Notes under the pieces: model-generated
Seen by the model: the letters and a program-made list of their open reading frames with translations, nothing else
Told to the model about the DNA's origin: nothing
Database searches by the model: none
Shown: one piece after another, positions 45,801-59,900 of the stretch
How the letters are laid out: the number at the start of each line of letters is the position of its first letter
How positions within the stretch are numbered: position 1 is the first letter of the stretch
Made by a program: the position numbers and the translations under genes
Assembly (NCBI GenBank): GCA_963662175.1
Contig: OY759221.1
Location: 30,130,045 to 30,194,044 of the forward strand
Direction: 5' to 3'
Length of the DNA stretch: 64,000 nucleotides
Origin: Aradus depressus
Lineage: Eukaryota; Arthropoda; Insecta; Hemiptera; Aradidae

Positions 45801-48800
45801 ACTTAAGTAAAACGTTTTTACTGTAATTTATTATGTAGTCCAGTAGGAGCTCAACATTTAGGTCTTCATGGATTTGGAGGATGGAGGTGTCCCTCGAGTA
45901 GCTACCAACCAATCTAAGGCATTTGTTTTGGGCCACTTGAAGAGTTCTCAAGTTGGTATTGCTTACAAGACGGGCCCACACTGGGCATGCATACGTTATC
46001 ACTGGCCGCAACTGAAGCTTATATATGAGGAGTCTATTGGTTAGATAATTTTTTTTTTAAAATCCCTCTGGTGTTTTTCAAGAAGAAATTTTTAGGCGAA
46101 AGCAATGACTAGTACAAGAAAATAATGGTTAAATATGCACCGACTTGTTATTTTGTTTAGATTAGTATAGTGGCCGAGAAGAAGGAGTCTCCACTCTACT
46201 CAGAGAAAATGAGCTATGTGAAGTTCGCCCCTTCGGTCCGCTGTTTCGGTGGTTATGGAGCTGAGGGCTGCCTCGTCGTGACAGGCACTGGTCTTGTGGG
46301 AGCTCTCACCCTGGACAAGGACAACAGAGTACTGCCTCGGGGCGAGTCGCTGGCCGTCACTCGGGCTGCTCTCACCGTTGCTGATGTCGCTCATGGCAAG
46401 AGTAAGTATTATATAAAGTTTCTTATGGAAATCCCCCCCCCCCCCATTCCGTGACGAAAAACCGAACGGATATACATCATGCGCAGCAAAGCCAGTGCGC
46501 ACCCGAGCTAAGTTGTGGAGCGGAGTAGAGTGACTGGCTGTAGTACTAATTTTTATTTTTATTTTTCGTTGTGTTACATGAGTTTATATGCTATTCTAGC
46601 AACTGTTCAGAATATTGTCAATAATTTATAAGTAATAAGTGAGCCGTAAAATAATTAAATATTTCCAATATTATTCCGGATTTTCTTAATTGCAATTACA
46701 TACACTACAACTGCAACTAGCATTAAGTATTGCCTACCGTATGATCCTATTTTAGATTCTTCGGGATCGACGTTAAACCATCCGTAAATGCACAGTGTTT
46801 TAGCTTAATGGTGTGTTAATATTCTTCAAAGGTTCTCTTGATGAAGATGCTTTGTAAATAAGAAAAGTTGACCTTAGGTCTCCACAAAATGTATTTATTT
46901 CATTCTGCTAACGTTTCTCCTATGAAGGCATTATCAAAACTAAAGGAACAAAAACATTTAAGTTAACAATCTATTTTGTATAACGAATAACGTTATGCTT
47001 ATATTCTCTGGAACAATAAATATAACCTACATGTATGTATACCTTTTATGAAAAAAAAAAAAAAAATTAAACACATTTTTGAACTATTAACGTTTTAATT
47101 AAATTAAAAATCGTTAGATTTGTTATTTTTATTTGTTTATCATAAGAGAATATAAGCATAACATTATGTGTTATAAGAATAGATTATGTGTAAATGAAGG
47201 ATATTCTTCTTCAACCTCACATTCATCAAAGGTTTAATGACAGAGTTTAAACTCAGTTAAGAAAATTATGGGAATTCTAGGATGTTCATTGTAGGATATA
47301 AAAAAATATACATACAGCTCCTGAAATTGCGTTTTTTTTATGAGTTGTGCTCAAGGACATATCTAGGTCTGGTATAAAACTCGGAGCTGCGGCGTAAGCA
47401 GTTGACTCATGAGACCCCCGCTCGAGGTCGTAAGATGTACATATAATATATAATAAAGCGGCTCTTTATATAGTACATTTGCGTTCTTTATAATTAATTT
47501 TTAATATAGAGTAAAAAAACAAACAGGATTTTAATATTATTTATAATTAATATAAAATTTGCTCTTGTGCAATTTTAGATGGAGATTTCGTTGTGGCTGT
47601 TGCAAACAGTGATGTGTGTAAAGTACTGTGTTACCGGGTGTCAGTCACTCTCATTGATGAACGGCTCAACATCAACTCCCAGTCTTTACCAAGTTTCTTC
47701 ATGAAAGTGTTCGACAACAAAGACCAGGGTATGTATATATGAAGTAGTGTAAATGAGTACAACAAGTTAAGCCGCCAAACCTGCCTCCTCGAACTCAGAT
47801 GAGGCTGATTCTGATCGCATTTTCCTCTACAATATGCATGGTGTCCTAAATTGATCGGTTAATGCGTTACTTCTAAACCGCTTCAGATATACAATTTTTA
47901 CACTTTATAAAACTTTTAGACATCCATCGAAGAAACATTTTAAAATGTTCTCTGTGAATCACTGGCAATGTATTTCTTAGCACGAATTTTTGGAAACCAA
48001 TTTACCGTTTTGGTCGAAAATCATTAGGTATCTTACTCAGGAAATTCTGAAATATACTAAATTTTGTGTTAAACATTCGTTACATGGGTAGTTATTATTT
48101 TGTTTTTTTCGTTCCTCCCCTCCTCCCCTTTTCTCTTTGGCCGATCCACCTAAAAATTGGTATGAGATACTAGTATGTTCCCTTTAAAATTTCCTAATTA
48201 TCAGTCTATTGGAAGTAGTGTCATCAAAAGCTAACAATAAAAACAATGTTGGTATGATTTCTTGAATAATTCGAAAAGGAATATTCTTAATTGAAAAGAT
48301 TTCTGAAAGAGAAATGTTCTATTTCTAACCAAATGAAGAAAACTGGATCAATATTCGTTAGACGATTCATTATCTATTTATATGGGTGAACGCATGCTTA
48401 AACATGTTTTGAAATCAAGAGAAATGTTATTCTGGTACCGAGGTCCCCTAAGAATAAATAAAAAAAATATTGCTACAGTGGAGAAAAAATAGACAATAAT
48501 AAATATAGATAAATAAAAGATTAATTTGAGCAGCTTAAGAAGGAATAAAAATATCTATATAACTAGAATGTTTGTAAAGAAGAATCTATATCAATATGAA
48601 GAATATAAAATGAAAAAAATTAGGTTTAATATTTATTATGATAGAATAATTTAGGAAATATGGAGAAATAAAATATAATTTATTATATTTTATTTTCCCT
48701 TCAGGGCATTTTAGCTTAGATTTTTTTTTCTGTATTTTTGTATTCTATTTTGTCACTTTTGTGAAGCCGGGTCAAATAAAATTTCCTAAATTATTTTATC

Positions 48801-51800
48801 ATAATGAATATTATACCTATTGTGTTCATTAAGAATAAAATAAAAAAATGGGATAAGAAAATAACTTAAATAATTATAGATAATTGATGTTGAATGGGAA
48901 AATAGGGGGAGAGAGATGAAGAAAAGTAATCCATGGGGAGTGGATTGTGTAGCGATGAGGAATTGGAATAGTGAGGATTTGAAGGAAGCTACGGAAAAAG
49001 ATGGACGGATTGGGGGAGGCAGGGAGTTCCAGAAAGAGAGGAGGCCTGAACAAAGAGTTGTGGAAGGCTGAGGAGCGATGGGAGGGGATGAAGAGGTCTG
49101 AAGGACGAGATCTGGTGTGTCTTTGGTGGTCGGAAGACTGGAATTGAAAACATTTGGTAGTAGGGTTCCTTGGATTTTAACATTTGGAAGAGGAAGGAGT
49201 CTAGGAGGTAATTTCGGTGTTTAGGGGGTTTGAGCTATTTCAACTCGGAGTACCAGGGCGAGATATGAGCTTAATGTTTTGGGGGTACTTATAGCTACTT
49301 AGATTTTGGGGTTTTCCCTCTTGAATGTGACTTAAAAACTAACTTTTATGTATTTTGGAAAAAAAAAAAAAAATTATTGATACATAATTTTAAATTAGTT
49401 GGTACATTTTTTAAAAAATTTCTGATTGACAGTTACCAAAGTGGGCTGCCTGAAGTTCGTGACAAGGGAGGACGCAGACTCCATCGTGGTCTGCGCCAGT
49501 ACCCCAGAAGGAGGTGTTGTTGAACTGTGGCAGTTAGCTGAGAAACCTGTCATACTCCATAGGATATTTCAACCTCCAAATTCAACAGACACATTCAAGA
49601 CTGTTGTAAGTTGGTTATCTTTTACACTTGTCTTAACAACTAACTATCCTTAATAGACAATCAAAAGTAGTTCATATGGTCGCCGATTAACAAGACAACG
49701 AATCATGTTACTTTGATGTCAAATATGTAGTTAGCTCATGGTCGCGGTTTCGGAATCCGACCAAAGCATATTTTTTTTTTTCTGGTATGTAAATAAAACA
49801 TGCGGTGCGTCGCTAAGCGATGGCCCCAAGCCTGTACAATGTTAGGTACTCGTTATACCTAGGTAGGTAACATTTAGAGTTGGGCTCATGTGTGGCGAAA
49901 GAGCGCTCTGGTAGTACACGATATGACCTCTCAGTTAAAGAGACAATATCTAACTATTATTATTCCTTACATCTTAACTTACTAATTGGTCATTAACACA
50001 ATTCCTACAACAGGTCCATACTTCAGTCTCTGGTATATACAGGATTTACTAAAATCTAAAAAATTGTACGAATTCTTATTGGTCAGATTTAATTGAACTT
50101 GAACGGTCTGGAAGATGTAACCTTTTAGAAGAATAATAACATTAAAAACATGAAACAACTGAAAACTACTTTTAACCAAAAAACGACCATAACAGATTAT
50201 TCGAATGAAAATAAACAGATTTGAATTAGAACTCAATTTAAAAAAATCTATTAAGAAAGTTTGAATATTAAGGTTGCAAAGTGGAACTGGGTCCCGGACC
50301 ATACTAGTCAACATGTATACACGAAATGACCTACTGACAAACATAAACAATATTTTTTCATACTTCCTTTCTATTAAGCTTCCCTTTCTATTTTTGCGTC
50401 ACAAAATGAGCAAGTAATACTTTTAAGACTTTTTTTTGTTGTTGCATGTTGCAGGCTTGGCAGTTTGAATGCAAGTATATAACTGAGTATCCTATTACGT
50501 CTATGACTACCAACAAGATTGCCCTGACTACAGCCACTCCTCCCCCTTGCTACGTTCTCATAGCCACCTCAGATTCAACTGTACACTGTCTCTACAGGGA
50601 CAATCTCAAATCTGTAAGTTTTACTACCTGTAGCACCGTCAGTCGAAGTAATAATTTTCATGACATTTCGAGTCCTAACAGCGTATTGAATTGTTGAAGT
50701 TTTTAATGAATTTCCCGGTGGAAGCGTGGTAACGCAGCTATATGAATATTCACAAAAAAAAAAGTACATATACGCTTCCCTCTTCAGACGGACTAAACTT
50801 GAATAATTAGAATGCACCTTATCTTTTTATTTACTTAGTTTTTTTTTTATTGTTTTATTGCATAATATTTATTCTTTATTATATTTACAAAAAAATAAGT
50901 TTTACATTAGACTAAGTAATTGAAACATATTTCTTGAAAACTCTGTTTTATTTTCTATTATTTTCTAATTATACGACATATAGTGGAAGTTATGTAATCT
51001 TTTCGAATTTCGATATTGTATTTTTACCGCAATTTCAGACCCCGATCCCAAAAATGAAAAAAAAAAATATTGCTCTCTGTATGCATGTGTGTCTATAAAC
51101 ACGATAACTCCTAATAGAATGAATGTATCAACACGAAATTTTATATGTGCATCCAGAACCCGTAAGGACGACACCTATCGATTTTCTGTCAAATCGACCA
51201 AAGGGGGGAAGCTTAAAACATAATAAGTCTAATAAGTTGTAATGAATGTATCGACACAAAATTCCATGTGTAAATTCAAAACCCCTATTAATTTTTATTG
51301 GAAGTGTCGAATGGAGGGGAAGGGGGGATCAGATGAGGAGGCTCAACTCAGAAACCTTAACAATTTCGACGTAATGAATGTATTAACACAAAATTTAGTA
51401 TATGACCCTATTTAAGTCAACTATACATTTTTGGCCAAAATGATTATACGGTTTTGGAGGAAGAGCGAATATTTAATCGATTAATTCGTGCAGGGGAAGT
51501 ACATTGCCGGAGACTCACCTACAATTTTTTTTGCCATGAAACGTTTGTTTTTATTATGTTATACATTGTTTGCGGTTTTAAATAAATCAGACAATGCACT
51601 TGCTCTTTATCTCACTCTAGGAACATTGCCACTATAACCTTTCATTATTTAAACCTATCTATAATTAACTATATATTTATGTGGGTTTGATTAGGTAGGT
51701 ACAAGATCTTTGGCTTGTGCCTGGCTGGACGACATCAAACACCAGAAACTATCCTTGACCATCACTCACATGGACCTTACCTGGCTCGGTTGTGCCCTGG

Positions 51801-53949
51801 CTGTCATTGATTCCCATGGACAGTTATTCCTTTTCAAAGTTCCTCCCATACTTGAACCAGGTAAGTTTTTCATTACTTTAAATAGTTCTTAAAAATAATC
51901 AATTTTTACAAAAGGAAAAAATGTTATTTGTCATGCCAAAGAAGGCCTTATAGCTTACTTGTCCTATCGAAAAACTAGTCCCTACAAAAAAATGTTCCTT
52001 ATTAAATTTCCAACTATAAAAATGGCCTCAGTTTCGAGATTGCGGATTCGAAACCTGCCCCTTGGGTTTTTTATCTTGTAGGTGAAATAACCTTGAACAC
52101 GCCGTCCTTCGGATGAGACGTTAAGCGATGGTCCCGGGTCTGTGCGATATCTGGAACTCGTTAAGACCTCTACCCTAGGTGAATAAACTTAAGTAGATAA
52201 AATGTAGGAACCCATAGTAGAGTCGTGCTCATGTCCACCAGAGTGACGAAAGAGCGCTCTGTTAGAAGGCGATATGACCCCGTAGTTAAAGCCTGGGCAT
52301 GAGTCATAAAACCTAACTGACTAAAGTAACTTTGAATTGTAATGCATGGCAACGAATATAAAAATGTAATTTTTTTATTATTGATAGTTTGGAAAATAAT
52401 TAGATACATACGTGATACTTAGAATACGCTCAAGTCAAATATATGCTTAAATAAAATGAAAAAAACTGATGTGGACACATAACATGCCTTGCTTTTATTC
52501 ACTACATCTTTACTGATCACTCTCCCCCCTTCTCCCTCTCTGATTCAATGCAAAGTAGCATTTTTGGGTATAAGAAAGTCAATCTCCGAGTTACTCTGAA
52601 CTAAGAATTATAGGAATGAGAAACCCATTGATGATTTTATATGACTTTCTTCGAGTGATGCCAGTTTGAAATGAGGGAAATATTTGAGAGGGGGGGATAA
52701 TTCGCGTAAAGTGTGTTTTATTTGCAAGGGCGAGCATTCAAATATTATTTTTAGCTAATACTTTGATTATTTCTTATGTTACATCATAATAGATTGAACT
52801 TGAAACATTTTTGCATTTTAAAATGATTGTTAGTTTACAAAGTTAAAGAGATTTACGCAAAGTTGCATTTTTTGTCCCACATCCACCCTGATTGACCCTA
52901 TATGTTGTAGGTGTAGGTATGACAGTGAATGTTGCGAGCAGCCTCCTTGACTATAGTCTGGTCACTGGCACTGATGCCTGGGACGTGCTCGTCTCGCTAC
53001 AGTCCTCCTTCGCAGACGCCATCCTTGATCGGATCTCCGACAACTTTAACAAACAGCCTCCCTCCGCTCAACAGTACTACTATATGGCACATCTTCAGTT
53101 GAAAATGGCACTTGCCAGGTACCCCTCTTGATTTGATCATATAATTAATTATTCATGTGTTTTTTATTTATTATTAACTTTTTGGGTGCATCATACGTCT
53201 GCTGGACGTTGAAGGAGCTCAGGATAACGTTAGGGAGCAATCGTCCCTAGTTCGACATAGCTGCCGCAGGTCCAGTTCTAGGTACGATCCGATCCCGCAC
53301 ATCAACTCAACACTGGCATGGACTCACAGTCATGGACTGGTCGTACAACGGAAATTCAAAACTACATATTCTGCAGTCTCGATGCTCCGCCCTCCCCCAT
53401 TTCTCTCCCCATGGACAGTTTGTAGTTGAAATCTCTTTTACTTGATAATATCTGGAACGTCCAGTGGTCAGACTTGTAACCATGTCGAGGCGTACCCGGA
53501 CGTCCGGGAAGTATGTCATTATTCCACGCGATTCCGCCCTCTAAACCATTATTTATAATTTAGAAAACATTTCATAATAGTACATTTTACAAGATATTTA
53601 CGACTTAGTCATTAATCTCTTCAAAAAAAAGTTGTAGAGAAAATTGAAAGGCACATTTTATAAGCAATACATTTTTTCGAAGGTCGTCTGGTTTGCTTGA
53701 TACATGCCGAAAACCGAGAATGAGAAATCCGTTTTTTTTTTTACGTTTGTTTAATTTATACGAGAACGGTTAGTCCTATCAAAAAATTGGTGCTAACCAA
53801 AAATGTTCCTTATTAAATTTCCTACGGCATGTATGTCCTCAGAGTTGAGGTAGCACCAATACGTCTTTAGGAAAAGAAAAGCAATGTTTACGAATTGTAA
53901 AATATGTTTTTATTATGGGTGTTTTTTTTTAAGGGTAAAAAAATAAAGA

Positions 53950-53981
<32 letters not shown>

Positions 53982-56900
53982 CATACCAGGTTATAACAGG
54001 ACTTTGTTATTCAAACCCATTTTATTTTAATTTCATACCGGTTATAAGAAAGTCACACTCAGAATTATGCTGTACAATGTGACAATAAAAGCCGATGGCC
54101 AATACATTTCGTATACTCAATAATAATGCCTCTTATGAAATAAATTCGAGACGGGGAAGAAGGAGGAAGAGTGATTGTGAAAAAAAATGGTTCTTATAAG
54201 AAAGTCCTGTTATGGCTATATCATTTTTTTTTTTTTTTTCTAACTAAACATTTAGAAAAAATGTAAGATAATGGCTGGTTGCAGATTGACACCCTCTGGG
54301 CAGATAAGGGCAGCAGATATCAACTCTCTCCTCATGCTGTACGCTGTCTCTACTGCTTTTACGTCACTCCTTCGTCCCTCTGATCTGACTAGTCATGACA
54401 AGGGACCTGCTGACAGTGTTGCTTGTAAGTTTCCATGTTAAATTCACTTTCCATCCCGTCCCCTCACAACAAGTACATCCAATCTGGTCAAAATCAGTAC
54501 TTCGATTCATTTATATAAAAAAAAATAGGTGAATTACCGGCTATGTACTTTCTCAGCACGAATTAATTAATCAAGTGTTCGCTCTCCCTCCAAAGCCAAT
54601 CGATCGATGAGCTGAAAAACTCAATATTTGACTTACATAGTGGGGTCTGAATTCAAAATCTCATACAAAATTATGTGTCGATACATTCATTACATCGGCA
54701 GTTATAACGGCATTTGAGTCGAGCCTCCTTCTCTTCGACCGATTTCTTGGGAAATTAGTAGGTATCATCATTATGGGGTTTTGAATTTGAATATAAAATT
54801 GCTTGTTGATACATTCATTACATCGGCAGTTATTGGGATTTTTGTGTTAAACCTCCCTATACTCTCCCTTTCCTCTTTGACTGAAAATCAATAGGTGTCG
54901 TCCTTAGTATGTTCTGGATATACATATAAAATGTCCTATCGATACATTCATTCTATCGGTAGTTATCGTTTTCACAGACAATCTCCCACATAGACACCAC
55001 TTTTTACTTCTCATTTTTTGAATCAGGAGGTTGGTAAACTTGAAAAACCGTTGAAAACTCCTCATCGAATTTCTGACACATTACATAACTTCCCCTATAC
55101 TTCATATAGCTGGAATATGATGTATTCTCATTAGGAAGAGATTTACCCACGACTAACCCATACATAAGTTCATCTTTTATTATCATTTTATTAACTTGAG
55201 AAAAGTCGCGGTGAATCACCAGCAGTGTACTTCCTCAGTTCAAACAATTCAGATGAATTCTACGATATAGAATTCTCCATAAAGATTATTTTTGTACAAT
55301 AAAAAAAAAAGGTCTTAACATGGCATATAGCGCAGCGCATAAGTGATTAGATGTTTTTATTTTAAACTTTTTTTTTCTAACGACGCTGCGTGTCAACTTA
55401 AGTAAATCATTATCTAAATAATAAATTTCCCTGTATTGTTTCCTTGTAGGTCTTCTAAGTGAAAATCATACAGACATAGACAAAGTGCTGCCGCGGCTGG
55501 ACGGTAAGGAGTTCACAATGGAACCAAGCACGCTTCAGTCATTGCAACAACTCATTCAGTGGATAGCCGACCTAGCTCTCAACATTTTGGCAAGACTTCC
55601 TGAACAGTACAAATCGCCCTCCGTAAGTTTGGTAATGCTAAGATTTATTTATTTATTTAAATATATTTGTAATTAATAATTGTCCCTCTGTTAGTGTCAG
55701 TTATGTCATTCTTCATATCACGATAACTCCAGATGGATTGAATATATTGACACGATATTTGATTTGTGGATCCAGAACCACCCGATGGATATGTATCGAT
55801 TAGGGAGGGGGCTAAACTCAGAAACTCGTGTAGCTGAATGTATCGACACAAAATTCAGTATCAGTACGAGGATTCAGAAGCTTTTATATAAGTCAATTAT
55901 AGAATTTTATCCCAAACGGTCGATTGATTAATTCGTCCTCGAGAAGTTCATTGTCGGTGATTCACCGACGTCTACTATACAATCAATGTGGGCTGATTAA
56001 ACCATAACTGGCTTATCTGCAGTTTTAAAATAAAGTAACAATTCTTCTCAGTCCAGTTAATATACGAGTTAATATTAAATTGAGTTAAAACAATACATCA
56101 GATAGAGCTCATGTACTTAATAAATTTAAACAGTCTTCTTTCTTGCTTCTGTTTCACTTGAGATTGCCCATTACCTTTATTTTGAGTGTGGCTTATGCTT
56201 CCTTATGGCTAGAGTATATATTACATAATTTATAATCGTCATTTTATAGTTTTGGTATGAGGTAATTTCTAGTTTTAGTGCCTTATCTATTGTTTTATTT
56301 TAACGATATGAAAGGGTATTTTTCTAATTTTTATTGTTCATTTTTTCGTATTTGTTACTTAGGCCGTTGTCTGTTAGATGTATTTGGGCTCACCTCAAAA
56401 AACCTAATAAGTGTTGATATATAGTTCAGATTGGTTGATGTGATAAGAAGTAGGTTGAGCCGGGGAAGTAGATTGCCGGTCATTTTCTAACTTTTTAAAT
56501 AAATATATTTATATATCCATGTCCAGTGATGTGCATGCTTGCTTACTGAGCTCAAGGTCGCGAGTTCGAAACCCGGCCGAGGCGTATTTTATGTGCGATG
56601 TAAAATAAACTTAAACACGCCATCCTTTGGACGGGACGTTAAGCTATGGTTAAGCCTGTACGATGTCAGGTACTCGAGACCCTTACCAATATGCAGGGTT
56701 GTGTTCAGGTCCACCAGAGTGATGAAAGAGCTCTGGTAGTAGGCGATATGATCTCAGCCCGGGATGAGTCATAATAATTTTTTTGGCAGGAGGGGGAATG
56801 TCTTTTACGCACATCCAGGGAAGATAGCTGCCTTGGCCCCATACCCACTAAAACCCCCTCCTTCGACGATCCTGATGTTCCCTTCCGCGAAGTAACAACA

Positions 56901-59900
56901 GACGGCCTGTTGTTACTTCGCGGAAGGGTGACTGGTAACGTTCCTTCTGCTGCTGTTGTCGCCGCTACTGTTGCAATTGGGGGGGATATGAACCTCTCTC
57001 TATGTTGTGCCTCTTATGATGGGGGATTTGAACCCAACTCTGGGAGTTCTGCTTTTTGTCAGCCCTCATGAGTCCTGCAAATTCGCAGCCGTAGTCATAA
57101 TAACTAACTAACTCTATACATGTCATCAATAATGATAGAGTTTTGCCATGACCTATCTGGAGGCGGCTTAACAGTTTATAAACATTTATTAGGTTATTTG
57201 GTGTTTGCCATTAGGGAGAGTGTCTCCGGGACCCCAAGGCTCTGAACACACTCAGACAGCTGCTGGTCATCGTCCGAGTTTGGGGCCTCCTCAGGCCAAC
57301 CTGTCTTCCGCTCTTTGTCCGCTCCGCTGAGAACCTCGATGTACATTCGCTGCTCTTCAAACACCTCTCCAAACTGGTTCAGTCCCATGAGCCAGATGAA
57401 AATCTCTTAGGTCAGTTGAAAATAACCACTCCCTCTTGCTGCTTTTGGTGTAGTTCATCTTAGAGGAACACAAGGGAAGAGGGGATATTTATATATAAGC
57501 ATAGAGTACAAATTTGACAAAAATTGTTAGACATTTCATAAGGAACATTTTACAAAGTGGGGCTCATGTCCTCGTATATGGTAGTTAAAGCCCGGGCATG
57601 AGTCAATAACTAACAATTGTTGTTCCATTGGGTCTGTTCAGACGAATGCTGTTTGCTGCCGAGCCAGGTCCTGATACCTCAGATGAACCCCACCACACCG
57701 GTTATAGGAATAGCCACTCCTCTCCTTCCTTATCACAACTTCCCCATACTGGTAAGAACAGTGTAATAACAATATATTGTAGTACAATAATAATGTAATA
57801 AGTATATATGTTCACATTATCACCAATCTTTGTTTGTCAATCACGGTTCATCGGCTCCTACCAGAGTGTTGATTTGATGATGTAATAGGAACTGTTGACC
57901 CTAAACAATAAAAACCAGAGACGGAAAAACTTCCCGAGATGGAAATTTTTCCCGATGACAGAAAGTGAGAAGAGGAAAAACACTAAATAATTGAGCGTTT
58001 GAATAGGTCTTTCTTGGAAATATTACGGTTATATGGCCTTTTCTCTTGTGCTAGCACACTCGCTGGTAGCAAACTACCAAAGGAGCTTCGAATACAACCT
58101 AGGATACATATATATATATATGCATAAATTGTAATTATACTTCAAACATTGCTTTATAGCTTCCGCATTATTATCGTATGTCATTAGTGTCGTATAATAA
58201 ACATTACACCTTATTGGTTATTCTAATCTATATCTCGATGGTCCTTAAAAAGAAAGTCGTTATTCGCAAACCGCGTCAATAACATACGTTATTCGAGTAG
58301 GATAAGGTCATAATTTAGAGGAAAAATCAATGAAGTAGTCATTCAAAAATTTTATTTACAAAAGTTTGACAACACCTTGAGAGGAAGAAAAATGTTTATT
58401 ATTATCTGATAGTGATATAATTTTATTTATTTTGTATTTCATGTAATTATTAATTATAAATTGTATATGCACTTTCAATTGATAATTGAGGCGGTAGCCG
58501 GAACAAGGGCCTTCAGTCTTGAAGGCCCTTTTTTCGGAGAACGTATTTTTGGATTCTCCATGTTTTAAACTGTATAATTTATCTCAGTTTCATATTTTTT
58601 TCTTTTGTCATAATAAAGTTACAGTTGATTAAAATAGCTGATGTCGAAGGCCCTTCTTCCGGAGAACACCTTTCGGAATAAAGTCGCGGTTAATTTTATT
58701 GAGGTTAGACATTGTTTTACGTTTTAAAAGCGTTGTGTTTTTCATTAATATGAGTGAAATAGTAAATAGAAGTAGGGAGGATGTGTTAAGAACAAATATT
58801 TCGAAAGGAGCTAAAAGAAAAAGAGTGCATGATGATTTAACAAAAGCTAATGTAGCCAAGAAAAATCGTTTATCTGGTGATCAGTATGTAAGTAAAAAAC
58901 TGGTAAAACTATTCCAAAAAAAACTTTTAGGGTTACAAATAATTGCTGTAATGAAAAGTGTTTTGAGAAGTGCTCATTTAGTAATCAAAAATATATATTT
59001 TTCACATTTTATGACATGAGCTCCAAAGAACTACAAGGAACTACACTCAGTTTGGAAGTACTTTTTATATTACTAAAGTATTAAATAAAAAAGTTAAAAG
59101 TAATATAAAGTTTAGAAAAACCTGAAAAAGAAAAAAATATTCTTATAAATGACAGAAATTGAAAGGCCCTTTTTCTAAAGAACAGAAATTATACAAATTT
59201 TTGGTTCTCTATAAAAAGGGCCTTCAACCCATAGTAATATATTCCAGTATTAGTGGTGATTTTCTTGATTTTAACAATATATAATCATGTTAATGTAAAC
59301 CTGGAGATATTTTCTTTCTTATGGAACTATTTTTACACTTGAGTTCGTGTACTACTCTTATTCCATTCTTGCCAGTAAACTTTGATCCATTGAATCTCAG
59401 AATAAGTTTTTTGCGTGAAGGCCCTTGTTCCGGCTACCGCCTCAATTATGTAATTAGGCAAAAATTATGTTAATTATTATAAATAATTATATCACTATCA
59501 GATAATAATAAACATTTTTCTTCCTGTATTGCCTTTGTAAATAAGATTTTTGAATAACTACCTTATTGATTTTTCCTCTCAATAACGACCTTATTGACCA
59601 AATATTCGAATAGCTTATGTTATTGACGCGCTTTCTGAATAACGACTTTCTTCTTAGGGGCCATCGGTCTGTACCTCTCGCAAACTAAACCAGGCTTATT
59701 AGGACTTGACCCAAGTCCCCTTTGAAGACACTTGTATCTTTATCTTTACTAGAGAAAGTATTACGACGGGCTGAAAAATCTTTTTTTGATTTTCCCTTCA
59801 GTATCACCCCCTCAGTTCGAGTCAACAATTTTTTTTAAGCTCTGTATGTGTGTGTAAACTGTTGTATGCAAGACAGCTCATGAACTGATGATCCTATACA

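Larger units (their letters stand above)
58238..59665. mobile_element. Outer foldback element (arms ~240 bp), split by an inner TIR element
   Basis: Left arm 58238-58483 and right arm 59448-59665 are inverted copies: AAGAAAGTCGTTATTC, CGCGTCAATAACATA, AGAGGAAAAATCAAT, GAAGAAAAATGTTTATTATT and ATCTGATAGTGATATAATT occur on both. Short GTTATTCG and AATAAGGTC motifs recur inside the arms. No coding. The inner element lies at its centre. In MED16 intron 13. Confidence 0.85.
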
